A DNA stretch of 64,000 bases from Sphagnum compactum. Its lineage: Eukaryota > Bryophyta > Sphagnopsida > Sphagnales. Made by a program: the position numbers and the translations under genes. The notes below the pieces were generated by a model. The model was not told the DNA's origin and made no database searches. It saw only the letters and a program-made list of their open reading frames with translations. Positions 9,241 to 21,956 of this stretch are shown here, piece by piece. The stretch spans positions 2,666,001 through 2,730,000 of the forward strand of contig OZ234495.1 of the NCBI GenBank assembly GCA_965153455.1, given 5' to 3'. Each line of letters starts with the position of its first letter. Position 1 is the stretch's first letter.

Positions 9241-11942
9241 GGAAGAAGGTAAATGAACGTCAATCTTGTCAGCATTTCCATGCCAGTTGGAGCCATATCT
9301 CAAGTTTGTGTCAATCTTGTTGCTCTCTGTCGGTTGCTATACTGACACGGTCTGAACTTTGGCAAAAATCTCTCTCTTCATCCTTTGCATTGGTGGATTT
9401 GTGCACTAACAGATATGCAATATAATTTATCTCCTATGTCTTTATTTCCATATCATTGAGGGCTGACTTTGGTTGGTTTGCAAGTAGGAAGGTGTAAAAG
9501 GTACTCATCCAGGGATGTGTTGATGATACCAATTTTCTGAGCACATGATTGAGAAGCAAGTCGTCTTAGCTGTTACAAATCATCAATCCGAAGAGTGGTG
9601 TAAAAGTTGCTTTGCTACTGTTGACTTTATAATGACCACAACCCAATTTAAGTAACTAAATCTGCTTCAGACACTGAATGTTGGCTCATGACAAGCACAA
9701 CCCACAATCTTACTGACTTGAACCTGAATCATGGAAAGGAGCAAAAAAATCTGAATCTGCTTTAAATGCCTAATGGTTCAAAATGAACCCAAAAACATAA
9801 TTTGGCAAACCCAAATGTAGATGTAGATTCTGTATGTATGTATCTGTGAACGAGCTTTCTATTGCAAGAGTTAATGGTTTATTTTCAGAGAGTACATCAC
9901 TGGATGTGGATAGCTAAATTCACAGATAGCCCATTGCCGAGCCAAATTTAGAAGGGGAAGCTGAAAGTTAGTGGCAATGGAAAGGTGGCTAAACTGCAAG
10001 GGATTCAGTGGTTAGATTCAAGGATTGACTCCAAAATTACTTCCAATCTCAATTTTGGAAGTCTAAACCTTAAACCCTACAAAGAAAGAAGCTTGAGCGA
10101 GAAGCATAATCTTCTAGAAGAAGGTTGGTGGATAGGTGTAAAAGCAAGCAACTGGTGGCACAGAACAAGCCGTCTGGAAACCACTGCGACACTGTGAGTG
10201 CTTTAACAAAGGCATTAGGCTACCACAAATCACACTACAACTAATAAAGCTTAAACTACAGGCTTAGTACTGCACACATCATTACATCCGACTTCACTTC
10301 AAATGCATGCTACCATTGTACCCGGAGCTGAGCTATCTGACAGTCACATGCACTGGGTACTCAACTGTTTCCGCATTTTGTGAACATAGGAGGCAGAGGC
10401 AGATATTGATGAGAACACTAGGTTGTCTGTACCATCTTCATCTGAACGAAAACCAAAAAAATAGTTTAAAAATGTGCAAGGTACTGATCATCACGAGTCT
10501 TGAAACGAGAGAACAACTTGTAGAAATGGGTTCATTTCTTATGCATGCTGATCTTATATCCAAGTGAAGAGAGATGTGCCAAATAGGCAGTGCAACAAAG
10601 TAGCCCCTCACTTCCCATTGTCCGCTTGCTTGGGGTCTGCCACATTAGACAAACCAGGTACACTGGAATTAATAAAGTAAATAAATAAATAAAGGAAAGC
10701 CACCCAGAAAGGGAACAAGAGGAGAAAAAAGAAAGGATCTAAGTCCAAACGCTTTCCCTGGGTCAGAAAATCAAGTTTTGAGAAACTGGTGATAGCATAG
10801 TTCTGCATCTATATATGTAACAACTTTCAAACTACCATAGTACCTTGGCAGCTTCAATTATGTTTGCCACATAATTAATTAATTAATTAATTAATTTAGT
10901 GAATTCCATTTTAGAAGAAACAAAATACTATTTCAAAATGTTCTTCGTTTTCCTTCACAAATTGTTTGTTTTTCAGAAAAATATTTTTTGAAAATTTTGG
11001 ATATTTAAAAATAATTTTTAAGTTGTGCCAAAACCACCCAAGTTTTCTCTCTCCTATCTTGCTTTCTCTTTCTCCTTAGAGTCCTTAGAGAGAATGTAAT
11101 TTGATGTGTAACTTGATGTAATTGCATAAGTACTTAGATAATTGTTTAAAGGGGTAAGTTGAGTGGTAGGATTCTATAATTTAGTCATGGTGCATTGACT
11201 TTCACATATTAATTTATGTGTAAGTCATGTGGACCATGTGATTATGTTTTTTTGTGATCAATTGTGGAATCACGTGAGGGGACCATGTGATTTTGTTTCC
11301 TTATGATTAATTATGAAATCACATTGGGAACCATGTGGTGAATAATCTTTATGAAATTTCTTGACTACTTTCCTTTTGGTGGTATATAAGTGAGTGTTTG
11401 TGACCTTGAGAAACAGCTTCACTCGTACAAAATTATTGTATGAATGCAAAATTTGTTAGAATTGAAGTTTTGATTTTTTGAGAGGCTTTTGATTTTGAAT
11501 GGTTTTGATGTTGTTTGTGTTTAGTTCATGGTACGAGAATGGTGAGGCTTGCATAGACAATTGAAGGGTGAGGGAGTAATTTTACAACCAAGAACATAGA
11601 TTTAATACCTATGTAGTAATCATACATAGTTTCGGTTCCAAACCCGTTCGTGTTGTGTAAGAACACCTCACAAAACACCTTGTAGTGAGTGGATCATGTC
11701 ATTTGTCTCTAGGTGTCCTATTTGAAGAAGAGAAAACAAACAAGAAAAAGGCCTCAAATTCTTAAATGGTGCCAGAGCCAAAAGGGGACTGGAATTTTGG
11801 AAAAAAAAACTTGGTTCTACTTCCAAGTGGGTTAAGCTTTAGGGTGGGAAGTCTATAGAATTGGGAAGTTTTTAGGGGGGCATTTGAGGGCACTAGTATT
11901 GCAAAATTTGGGGATGAATTAGGAAGGTTTGGGAGCTTCTTT
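9241..11942. repeat. Conserved array block X, copy 1b (interrupted)
   Basis: Second copy of block X, interrupted by a 565-bp insertion at 11,095-11,659. A plus-strand frame at 9,985-10,197 (AKLQGIQWLDSRIDSK) is the inverted kinase-flank segment and has no recognised protein match. An (TTAA)n run lies near 10,872-10,900. Confidence 0.6.
11095..11659. mobile_element. 565-bp insertion, possible solo LTR
   Basis: Absent from the matching site in the other X copies (GAGAGAACACC). It is flanked by a duplicated AGAA (11,091-11,094 and 11,660-11,663). It starts with TGTAATTTG, ends with TTGTGTA and has a TATA-like TATATAAG near 11,384. The TG start and promoter-like box suit an LTR, but the end is not CA and the duplication is only 4 bp. 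No coding capacity. Confidence 0.5.
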
Positions 11943-14605
11943 AGTGGAGGTAGGCCTGAGGGCTCGAAACGCAGATTTTAGAGCGCCACGCGATCACAAG
12001 CACCTTCACAATAAAAATTTTCACAACCTTCCTTTCACAGCCTTGTGGCCACAAGCACCTTCACAATAATTTTTTTTTTCTTGCTACCTTCTTTCACAGG
12101 CCTTGAACTATTGTGACAGTCATTAATTACATTGACAATAAAAGGAATTTGAAAGCTATGCGTTTTTTCTGTGTTGTCATAAGTAAAGTAGGCGTTCGGG
12201 GTGGGCTCATTTCTTTCTTGCTATCATATTTACAATAATGGAAGGTTTGGGTTTGTTTTTTTTTTGCTGCCATAAGTAGAGTAGGTGGTGGGATTTATTT
12301 GCGTTTTGATCACAAGCACTTTCACAACAAATTTTTTTCCTTGCTACTTTCTTTTCACAGCCCTTGAATTATTGTCACAGTCATTAATTACATTGACAAT
12401 AAAAGGAATTCGAAAGCTATTCGTTTTTTGTGTGTTGTCAGAAGTAGAGTAGGTACTCGGGGTGGGCTCCTTTTTGTTTCGCTATCATATTTACAATAAT
12501 GGAAGGTTTGGGTTTGTTTTTTTCCTTGCTACCATAAATACAGTAGGTGGTGGGATTTATTTGCGTTTTCTCTCACAATGCAGTGATGAAGAGCAACGAC
12601 AGATCTTTGACAAAGGATGAAATTTCGACGTACTTGAGCTTTGCTTATTTTACAAGCAGCCTGTCCAAAGGCTTACAAGAGCACTGCAACAAATTCATTT
12701 GAAATTGTTGTCAGTCTTTCAATGTGAAGGGTAATTTTTAAAATGGTTTTTTAGAAGTGAATGGCACATGGGCTATTCCTGTTTAATGCCTGTTAGGATT
12801 TAGTGCCTGCTGCTTGCGATTTCCCCAACATAAAGGTGCGACTTTCTTTGCCCAGTGCTTGACCAATTCTTTTGGACATTGAAAAAACTGAAATCCAAAA
12901 ACAAACAAGGAATTCCTCATCTTTTTTACGCGCTCCTAAATCTCGGGGTGAAACCCACTTGAGGGTTTCACTTTGTCAAGTTGCGGAAAGTTGGGACTTG
13001 GGGCACGCTCCCGACTTTCAACTCTAAAAAGGGGTAGAGGGTCGAGTTGGAAGCCCCGGGATTAGACTAGGACGAGGGACTAGCTTAGCTTGTGTGAATC
13101 TGCATCCAAAAACCAACCACACGGGGTTAGTTTAGCATTCGGGACACCCTTGGGTGTTGGGACAAGCCACGGGCACTTTGACACACAAGACTCACTACGG
13201 CCCGGACTCGGGGGAAGCCACCACCTTCCCCCATATAGTATTCTCTGCAGCTCGCCACGGAGGCTACATCCAAATGGCACATTTTGTTGGGGCTCCCGAA
13301 ATGGAGTCCCGAAACTGTCCCGGCTGGACTCCCGGAACTTTGAACGGCCATAACTCCTGACTGTGGAGTCCGATCGCAACGAGGTCTAAACCAAAGTTGT
13401 AGCCCTCGTCGAGATCTTTCCAACGCCATGTCGCACTCCCTGAGGCAACGTCAGGAAAGGGTCGATTCCTTACTTTTAATGGTCGGGAGTCAAGTTGCCA
13501 ATTTGACTCCCGTCCCTTCTTTTGCCCATAACTTGGGGTGCAGATGTCCGAATGGCCAATGCGAGGCCATTTTCGATATCTACGTTTCAAGACCTTTCCA
13601 ATGACACCAAGAACACCTCAATGCAAGGTGTTTTGGGCCTTGCTGTCGAGCTCTAAACATTCGGGAGTCCCGGAGGACTCCAACTCTCCAACTTTTCCAA
13701 GTGTTGGGCTTCACCCCCACACTTGGCCAAAGTAGGGTTGCGACACTTTTGGCCTGGCTCAAAGTGATAATTAAAGAAACCATCAAACACCAAAACAATC
13801 CTTATAGTGTAATACCAACGCATGACCACCAAACCCTAAATGTTTCATCTAATCTCACAAGGCTACACATACAACAAAAACCTGGGAACTTTGTTTGTAG
13901 TGTTGTTACAGGTAGCCTGCCCGAGCCTCCTTTCCGTTCAATGCGCAAATTGGCCGTATTTTTGTAGGTTCAAATCCTAGGTTGAGTTATACTTTAAAAT
14001 TTTTTAAAATGTCATTTTTTACAAAAATCCCAATTGACTGGCTGAATGGCAAATTTAATAGTTTTCCTTGTGTCATTATGACCTTGGTTTCATGGACCAT
14101 TGAAACAAAACAAACAATCAACCTTCCTTCATTTACATAGATATTTTAAAAATTCATTTGATCTTTTATTTGCTGATGATTGTTTCAAAGTTTAGATTTT
14201 TTAAGAATTAATATGAAATATACCCACACCTAATTAATAAAATCAATAATAGGCAATCCAAATCCCAACGAGTGTTAATTGAATTTTGGTGTTTCAATTT
14301 TAAAAAACCAACCACAATATTAAAACACACATTACTTCTAGAATCATTACACACCTTATAGAATTTCAATTTGTTACAAAAATATGAATGAGATGCCCTT
14401 TACCCACTTTGCATTCTTTATTATATTTATTGACCATCAATTTAAAAGAGTTTTGAAACAAAATTACGTTTTGTCCTTCTTGGCTATGACCATGCACTGC
14501 ACCTGCAATTTTCTTGGTAGAAAAAAATTAAAAAAGGACCCAACAATTAAAAGTGGAAAAATATGAATACCCTTCGTACAATTGGGCGTTAGGCCTACCT
14601 CCACT
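11943..14605. mobile_element. TIR-ended repetitive element E, copy 1b
   Basis: Same 15-bp terminal inverted repeats as at 6,280-8,166, same internal 0.3-kb direct repeats and same B-box-like motif near 13,968. Longer because an 820-bp insertion sits at 12,926-13,745. Confidence 0.6.
12926..13745 (-). mobile_element. 820-bp solo-LTR-like insertion in element E
   Basis: The other E copies read straight through this site. Here CTTTT is duplicated on both sides (12,921-12,925 and 13,746-13,750). On the minus strand the insert starts TGTCGCAACCC, as many Ty3-type LTRs do, and ends GCGCGTAA rather than CA. It is clearly GC-richer than its host element. The short overlapping frames in it are not convincing genes. 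A 5-bp target duplication with a TG start argues for a solo LTR. Confidence 0.65.
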
Positions 14606-14793
14606 CCAGGTCCCAGAAGGGACCAACCAGTTTAAAGAGAATTCAGGGATGGCCTTATGAAATATTGTAAACTGGTGGGGAGTTTTCTGCATTTGACATG
14701 CGGGGATTGCCTGCTGTTAGATGCAGCAGATTGGCAGGAGTTTTGGAGTCAATGCTAGAATCTAACAACTGCATCTCTTGGAGTTTAGCCAAC

Positions 14794-15978
14794 TTAATTC
14801 AGACATTTGATGTATTCTGTATCTAAGGTTTTGATGATCTCGTGCCATCCTGGGCGTTGGCAAGGATCGTGGTACCAACACTTGACCAATAGTTGGGTCA
14901 TCCCAGAGCTCAAGTAGTCAGGCAGCTTTGGTCTTCGGCCTGACAATACCGCATCGTAGTCTGTCCTTCGGACGCCTTCACATTGAAAAGGAATATGGCC
15001 AGTGAGTAGCTCATAACACACCATGCCAAAACCATACACATCTGCTGCTGTTGTATATGTGGGCCTGATATCCTCCTTCACTGCTTTCAGCACTTCGGGT
15101 GGCCTCCAAAACCCGGTGCCCACAACGCCGTCCGAGCTCTCGTAGTCCCCAACATAAACATAAATCCAATCATAGGCCAAATCTTCCTTTAATTCTACTT
15201 TTCTAGAATTAATTTGACTAAGCCACTCGTTTCTCCTTTCAACTGGCGACACAAAGATGTTGGAGGCTTTGAGGTCTCTGTGTATGATTGGAATCGCATG
15301 CAGAGCTAACATTGCATTAGCGATACCAGTCATTATGTGCAATGTCATCTTATAAGGAAAAGGCATCATCATCATTTGCGTAGCATCATCATCCTGCATG
15401 TTGCTGCGCATCCGAGAGTTGAGATAGTCCATCCTCTTGTCGATAAAATTGCGCAAATCTCCTCGATAGGCATCCATTACAACCGACACCTCTCCGGTGT
15501 TGTTATCCTCTGAGAGCCCAATCAGGCGGCAAATACCCAAATGCTCCGTCTTATATTGCACCTGTCCTATTCGCCATCGCAACTCGTGAACTGCACGAAC
15601 TCCGAGACGGCCTTTGTATGTTTTGACGACCACATCTTCCGGTTTCCCCCGCCACCAGGTGTATTTAGGTGTGTATTTAGCCAAGTACACACATGCCTGG
15701 CCCCCTTCTGCGATGGACTCTCCTCTTTCAAGTTCTGCTGGATCTATTGATGTTAGGTCCAGCAGCAGGTCGCGAAGCCTTTGGTCCTCATATTTATCAG
15801 TCTCCTGCACAAGGCGAGCTGCTGGATCCTCCTCCGGCTCTGCAAGCTCACTCCAAAGGTCCTTAGGTGCGCTCCCGAAGTGCGTCTGTTGGCTTAGTTC
15901 TCTTAGATTTGGATCCTCCTCGGCCTGTAGCTCGCTCCCAACGCAATCCCGGCATTTGCTAGAGCATGATGCGTCCAT
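14794..15978 (-). CDS. Tandem-array protein kinase, copy 2
   Basis: Uninterrupted 394-residue frame starting MDASCSS. The upstream ATG used as an option in copies 1 and 4 is out of frame here because of a 31-bp duplication near 16,020. Acidic N-terminus 1-75; Gly-rich loop EGGQACVYLAKY near 91-102; a Trp-containing insert (TWWRGK); Lys119; HRDLKASN at 233-240; DYE at 278-280; RPPE at 292-295; DVYGFGMVCYELLTG near 313; CWYHDPCQRP near 367. Lys, HRD Asp and the metal-binding Asp are all present, so catalysis is possible. Short tail ending YIKCLN. Likely a cytosolic TKL-type Ser/Thr kinase; role unknown. Confidence 0.88.
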   Translation of the reverse strand: MDASCSSKCRDCVGSELQAEEDPNLRELSQQTHFGSAPKDLWSELAEPEEDPAARLVQETDKYEDQRLRDLLLDLTSIDPAELERGESIAEGGQACVYLAKYTPKYTWWRGKPEDVVVKTYKGRLGVRAVHELRWRIGQVQYKTEHLGICRLIGLSEDNNTGEVSVVMDAYRGDLRNFIDKRMDYLNSRMRSNMQDDDATQMMMMPFPYKMTLHIMTGIANAMLALHAIPIIHRDLKASNIFVSPVERRNEWLSQINSRKVELKEDLAYDWIYVYVGDYESSDGVVGTGFWRPPEVLKAVKEDIRPTYTTAADVYGFGMVCYELLTGHIPFQCEGVRRTDYDAVLSGRRPKLPDYLSSGMTQLLVKCWYHDPCQRPGWHEIIKTLDTEYIKCLN

Positions 15979-16870
15979 GGCGATTGAAATCAAGGCTGGC
16001 TGGCTACGAGCTGGGACGGCTGATGGCTGGCTGGCTACGAGCTGGGACGGCTGATGGCTGGCTCCCTACTCGTGACGATTTGATCATTAACTCGGGAAAG
16101 TAGAGAGAGATTCAGCAATACTGCAAGAACACACTTGGGAGTTGGATAACACTAATCTGCAAGCAAGACAAGACAAGAACGTGGGTGGGGGGGTGTGTAT
16201 AGACGGAAAGAAAGCGGGATGAACGAGACAGCAGTTGCGATAAAGAGATGGAGAAGCTGAGCATTCTCATCAACAAAACGTACCTATAAGGAAGCAAGCT
16301 TGAGAGAGACGAAGAAGAGCGCCGCGCTGTGGTCCGTGATGAGAGGAAGAACTTGACCGACAAGCATAAATGCGAAGAAGCAGAGGGTTGACGGATATGC
16401 GCAAAAAAGCAAGCAATTTCTGCAACAGTTCGCCGTCGGCTTTACCGATACAAAGCCCGGAAGCTGCTGAAAGCTCTGAGATTGGGGATCGTAGGAAACG
16501 CGCCGGGAAGACCGTACCCGCCAAGGGACCCACCACTGGCAACGTCACATGGGAGCTTGACCGATTGTACGGATACGCGTGAATAAGAAGACTCCGATGT
16601 CGGAAACATGGGCAATCGACGGAGACTGGTCCCGCAGCTGTGGATGTGTTTCCACCATCTTAGGGACTATCGGTTTTGGCGTCTGTCGCGCACTGTATCG
16701 TCGGGCAAAGTTTCAGTTTTGTGATGCCAGTCTTATTACTGGCCCACAGCCTGCTTGCTTGCTTGCTGGCAACCCAGCCTGTTAGGTCTTTGTCCGATCT
16801 TGGAGCATTTTGCATATTGGGGTTTTTCTTTCTTAGTATGGGGGCCGCCTCCAAAGAAGAGAGGCCGATC
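15979..16870. other. Kinase-GAE divergent spacer, copy 2
   Basis: Same spacer as at 1,135. The TATA-like site is weaker (TGTGTATAGAC at 16,194-16,204). A plus-strand 70-codon frame at 16,676-16,888, running into the start of the GAE relic, has counterparts of identical length at 32,313-32,525 and 40,897-41,109. Confidence 0.55.
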
Positions 16871-18147
16871 CTATGGTGGTCTTGGTGATTGGGGTAGCAG
16901 GATTTGTTGGCCAGAACTCAGGTCTTTCTTGCTTTGAAAAAACGTGGTGATGGGGGCGTTGCGGGCATCGGTAATTTCAACAGGTACTATGAGATTTCTC
17001 TGAAAAGATCAGCAGGGCAAGAGCCTCTTGCAAAGCATCGCATTTTTTGTCATTGATGTTGACATACGACAAAATGCATTTCTTCTCAACACCGTTTTTT
17101 TCGGAGCCGGTCCAGATCACCCATGTGATGCATCTGGCAGCCCAAGCTGCTGTACGCTATGCAATGGCGAATCCAGGCTCATATGTGCGGAAGCAACATT
17201 GCTCAACTGGTGAATAGGTATCTTTGAGATATATGCAAGCCTGCGAATCCACAGCCATCCATAGCTTGGGCTTCATCAAGCTCTGGGTAATATGGGTTGT
17301 TGAACACAAAGGTACACACTCTTTCTTTCCCCGTTGAACTTTCTCACCACATCAGTACACCACAATAAAGAATATAATTTACCGAGTCCTTAGCATAAAT
17401 GGGTCGGAGATGACTTCAGGGTACCATAATTTTCACAATGTGGCCACACTGGACATGATTTCTGATGGTTGTGCTTGTCCAAAAAGATTACTGACTCGGC
17501 TTGTTTCCTGGGAACTTTTGCAGGTGCCCCATTCTCAGAGCTGGACCAAACTGATCAACCTGCAAGTCTCTATGCAGCAACAAAGAAGGCTGGAGAGGAG
17601 ATTGCTCATGAATACATATAACCACATCTATGGACTTTCCATCAGTGGCCTGCAGTTTTTCACTATTTATGTGCCAAGGGTTAGACCCAATATGACCTAC
17701 TTTTCCTTCACTCGGGATATCTTGAATGGGAAACCCATCGACACATATACCAAGGAGCCAACAACAAAGATTTGGCTCATGATTTCACTTACATTGATGA
17801 CGTTGTCAAAACTGGATGTGTTGCATCTCTTGATGTGGTGGACAAAAGCACAAGTAGTGGAGGGAAGAAGAGAGGTCATGGGTGGCTCTGCATTTTTAAG
17901 CTTGGAATACTAGTACTCCAGACACTATTGCCTACCTTGGTTGACATTCTGGAGAAGTATCTCAACCTGAAATCCCAAAGAGAAATTGTGAAAATGTCTT
18001 GCGATGGTGATGTCCCCTTCACCGATGCCAACAACATCTCTGCAGCTCAGGCTTAGCCACAAACAAGCCACAAACAAATATTGAAGGAGGGATTGAAGAG
18101 GTTTGCGAAATGGTATTTGAGCTACTACAGTGACAACACACCTCATG
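16871..18147 (+). pseudogene. GAE: UDP-glucuronate 4-epimerase (GAE) pseudogene, copy 2
   Basis: Same order of remnants and same probable intron as copy 1: VLVIGVAGFVG near 16,880, then AMANPGSYVR in place of AMENP, an extra base near 17,190 that opens a new frameshift, QPASLYAATKKAG, DFTYIDDVVK, SSGGKKRG, GDVPFTDANN and a stop after AQA. The shared stops and frameshifts show that the gene was already broken before this segment was duplicated. Confidence 0.83.
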
Positions 18148-18715
18148 AACCACTGGTAGCTCAGCAACCATGATCAGTCAAACTCATCATCTCATAAGGT
18201 ACAAAAATTTACATGTTACATCTCTGCGCAGAATAGATTAAAAACCATGTCTGCTCCTTTGTTATCTCATAGATTCAAAATCCACTCTTCTTATTCTTGC
18301 TATGACAAACTGAAAGAGATTGAGATTATTCTTGGGAGGTCATGTTTCCAAGCAGTCCTTTACTCTGTCACTATTGTTTAACCACCACACTTGTTACATA
18401 TCATGCAAGATCAATAAAAAGTTCCAAAAAGAAAAGTGTATGTATGATGGGCCCCATTCTTCTTGTCTTATCAAAATTGATGCATATCTATTATGTGTTC
18501 CATTTTCTATCAATTTTTTAAGAATGTTTAAATTTGCTAGTTTTACGGACTAGGGATTGGACAATGACCTGGGCTTGCCCAATGGAAATCTGAATCAGAA
18601 AAATTGGCTGTGTATGGCCTGTTGTCTGGTGTGAAAAGTCAGGGTTTAGAAGTGGGGCCAGAGCGAACCCACACCCACCAGCACACTGTGACGGATGGAT
18701 GGTAGGTTATCAGGA
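18148..18715. other. Inter-relic spacer, copy 2
   Basis: Close copy of 3,187-3,755. Nothing coding is seen. Confidence 0.5.
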
Positions 18716-19150
18716 AACAGTTTTTTGTTGGGTGCTAGTTTTCCTTAGGCTAGCTCAGTGGCGGTTGATTTTCTTTTGATGCTTGATGTTGTGTGGATTG
18801 CTGGTGTTGGTCTGATTGTTTATTTCTATGTTTGTTTGCAAGCTTGAATTTGCATTTGCACTTGAAGAGGGCATGTGGGTCCATGTGCACATCATTGAAA
18901 AGTGTTTGGGATTCGGATGTCTATGTGGGGAGTAACTTGGTGGGCATGTATCCAAAATGTAGAGCATTCAAGATGCTTGGAGCCTGTTCAACAAGAATCC
19001 ATTGCATGAGAATCTTTCACTTGGTACATGCGAAACATGGGCAACAACAAAAGGCACTGGAACTGTTTCAACAAATTACAACACGAGGGTATTTTGTGGA
19101 ATTCTGTTACTTTTGGATCATTTGCAACGGTGGGATGAGATGTGGAAGCT
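18716..19150 (+). pseudogene. PPR protein relic, copy 2
   Basis: ALEEGMWVHVHIIEK, SDVYVGSNLVGMYPKC, AKHGQQQKALELFQQI in shifting frames, as at 8,811. Broken and without start. Confidence 0.7.
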
Positions 19151-21281
19151 GAACATCAATCTTGTCAGCATTTACATGTCAGTTGGAGCCATAGCTCAAG
19201 TTTGTGTCAATCTTGTTGCTCTCTGTCAGTTGCTACTTTCATGGTCTGAACTTTGGCAAAAATCTCTCTCTTGATCCTTTGCATTGGTGGATTTGTGCAC
19301 TAACAGATATGCAATATAACTTATCTTCTATGTCTTTATTTCCATGATCATTGAGGGCTGATTTTGGTTGGTTTGCAAGCAGGAAGGTGTAAAAGGTACT
19401 CATCCAGGGCTGTGTTGATGATACCAATTTTCTGAGCACATGATTGAGAAGCAAGTTGTCTTAGCTGTAACAAATCATCAATCCCAAGAGTGATGTAAAA
19501 GTTGCTTTGCTAGTGTTGGCTTTACAATGACCACAACCCAATTTAAGTAACTAAATCTACTTCAGACATTGAATGTTGCCTCATGATGAGCACAACCCAC
19601 AATCTTACTGAGTTGAACCTGAATCATGGAAACAAGCAAAAATCTGAATCTGCTTTAAATGCCCATGGGTTTAAAATGAACCCAAAAACAGAATTTGGCA
19701 AACCCAAATGTAGATCTAGATTCTGTATCCAAGTATGTATGTGTGAACGAGCTTTCTATTGCAAGAGTTAATGGTTTATTTTCAGAGAGAATATCACTGG
19801 ATGTGGATAGCTAAATTCACACATACCCTGTTGCCGAGCCAAATTTAGAAGGGGGAGCTGAAAGTTAGTGGCAATGGAAAGGTGGCTAAACTGCAAGGGA
19901 TACAGTGGTTAGATTCAAGCATTGACTCCAAAATTACTTCCAATCTCAATTTTGGAAGTCTAAACCTTAAACCCTAGAAAGAAGGAAGCTTTAGCGACAA
20001 GCATAATCTTGAAGAAGAAGAAGGTTGGTGGATACGCGTAAAAGCAAGCAACTGGTGCCACAGAACAAGGCATCTGGAAACCACTGCGACACTGTGAGTG
20101 CTTTAACACAGGCATTGGGCTCCCACAAATCACACTACAACTAATAAAGCTTAAACTACGGGCTTAGTACTGCACACCTCTTTACATCCGACTTCACTTC
20201 AAATGCATGCTACCATTGTATCTGGAGCTGAGCTATCTGACCCTCACATGCACTTGGGTACTCAAATGTTGCCGCATTTTGTGAACATAGGAGGCAGAGG
20301 CAGATATTAATGATAACACTAGGTTGTCTGTACCAGCTTCATCTGGACACAAACCAAAAAAATAGTTCACAAATGTGCAAGGTACTGATCATCACCACTC
20401 TTGAAAGGAGAGAACAACTTGTAGAAATGGGTTCATTTCTTATGCATGCTGATCTTATATCCAAGTGAAGAGAGATGTGCCAAATAGGCAGTCCAACAAA
20501 GTAGCCCCTCACTTCCCATTGTCCCCTTGCTTGGGGTCTGCCACATTAGACAAACCAGCTACACTGGAATTAATAATGTAAATAAATAAATAAAGGAAAA
20601 ACACCCATAAAGGGAACAAGAGAAGGAAAATGAAAGGATCTAAGTCCAAACACTTTCCCTGGGTCAGAGAATCAAGTTTTGAGAAACTGGTGATAGCATA
20701 GTTCTGCATCTATATATGTAACAACTTTCGAAATACCATAGTACCTTGGCAGCTTTAATTATGTTTGGCACATAATTAATTAATTAATTAGTTAATTTGA
20801 AGACTTCCATTTCAGAACAAACAAAATATTTCAGAATATTATTTCAAAACATTCTTCATTTTCCTCCACAAATTTTTTGTCTTTCAGAAAAATATTTTTT
20901 GAAAATTTTGGATATTTAAAAATAATTTTAAGTGTGCCAAAAGCACCCAGGTTCTCTCTCCCCTATGCTTCTTTCCCTCTCTCCCTGGAGACTTTGGAGA
21001 GAACACCTAACAAGGCACCTTGTAGTGAGTGGATCATGCCATTTGTCTCTAGGTGTCCTATCGAAAGAAGAGAAAACAAACAAGAAAAAGGCCTCAAATT
21101 CCTAAGTGGTGCCAGAGCCAAAGGGGGATTGGAATTTTGGAAAAAAAACTTGGTTCTGGTTCCAAGTGGGTTAAGCCTTAGGGTGGGGAGTTGGTAGAAT
21201 TGGGAAGTTTTTAGGGGGACGTTTGAGGCCACTAGTATTGCAAAATTTGGGGATGAATTGGGAGGGTTTGGGAGCTTCTTT
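19151..21281. repeat. Conserved array block X, copy 2
   Basis: Uninterrupted copy of block X. The site of the 565-bp insertion in copy 1b is empty here (near 21,000, GAGAGAACACC), which gives the pre-insertion sequence. Confidence 0.6.
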
Positions 21282-21335
21282 AGTGGAGGTAGGCCTGAGG
21301 GCTCAAAACGCAATCTAAATTTTCAGAGCGCCACG
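21282..21335. mobile_element. Element E stub (first 54 bp)
   Basis: Only the left terminus of E is present, from AGTGGAGG to GCGCCACG. The same 54 bp, 52 identical, recurs at 28,163-28,216 as the start of a complete E. The 6.8 kb between them is unrelated to the array. Confidence 0.65.
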
Positions 21336-21575
21336 TGGCATCATTTTTTGGGTAGGGTATCGCCACATTCAATGTACCGCTACAATATTAAGGAATTCTT
21401 TGGATTGTTGTCACCACTTAGAGTCGAAATCTGCCTAGGGATGCTCGCCAATGTGGCTCAATCAGGAAATTTACAAAACAATACTGAACCAGTGATCATG
21501 TACTTTACGGCCTAAACATTACAGTAAATAAGCTGACACAAAATAAGTTATTAATGAGTTCCTTCTTGTATGATA

Positions 21576-21956
21576 GACTCACGCGTAAAGTTACCCTGTC
21601 TTCACCCTGTCTTTGGGCCTCCTTTCACCCCGTAACCCTTCTTTTAATGGTATTCGCAAAGTAAGGAAATTTTATTAAATCTTAGTATGAAATGCTGAAA
21701 CTCAGTACGACATGCTGAATCTCAGCATTTAATGCACCAGGTTTTAGAGGAATTATAGTAGCTGTACAGGTAGGAGCAGTGAAAATTTATGTACCAGCAG
21801 TGGAGGCGCTCAGGACTGATTTTCTTTGATGGTTTTCTCAGTTTCAACCCCCATTGAATGCTAATGTACTTTTTTGCAGGTTTTTTTGAATCTCACCTTA
21901 TGTATGAGCAAACTCAGGGTACAGGTGCTGTCTTTTCCTGACCTTACGGATATCTC
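21576..21956 (-). mobile_element. TA-flanked MITE, copy 1
   Basis: 381 bp between TA dinucleotides (21,574-21,575 and 21,957-21,958). The termini GACTCACGCGTAAAG and CCTTACGGATATCTC are diverged forms of the perfect repeats of the copy at 59,914, to which it is inverted. Internal landmarks: ACCCTGTCTTC, GGGCCTCCTTTCA and several CTCAGCATTT-type boxes. No coding capacity. TA duplication suggests mobilisation by a Tc1/mariner-type transposase. Confidence 0.7.

Noticed and set aside
13080-13590. Cluster of overlapping 70-108-codon frames
   Set aside because: All lie inside the 820-bp solo-LTR-like insertion, which is GC-richer and therefore has fewer chance stops.
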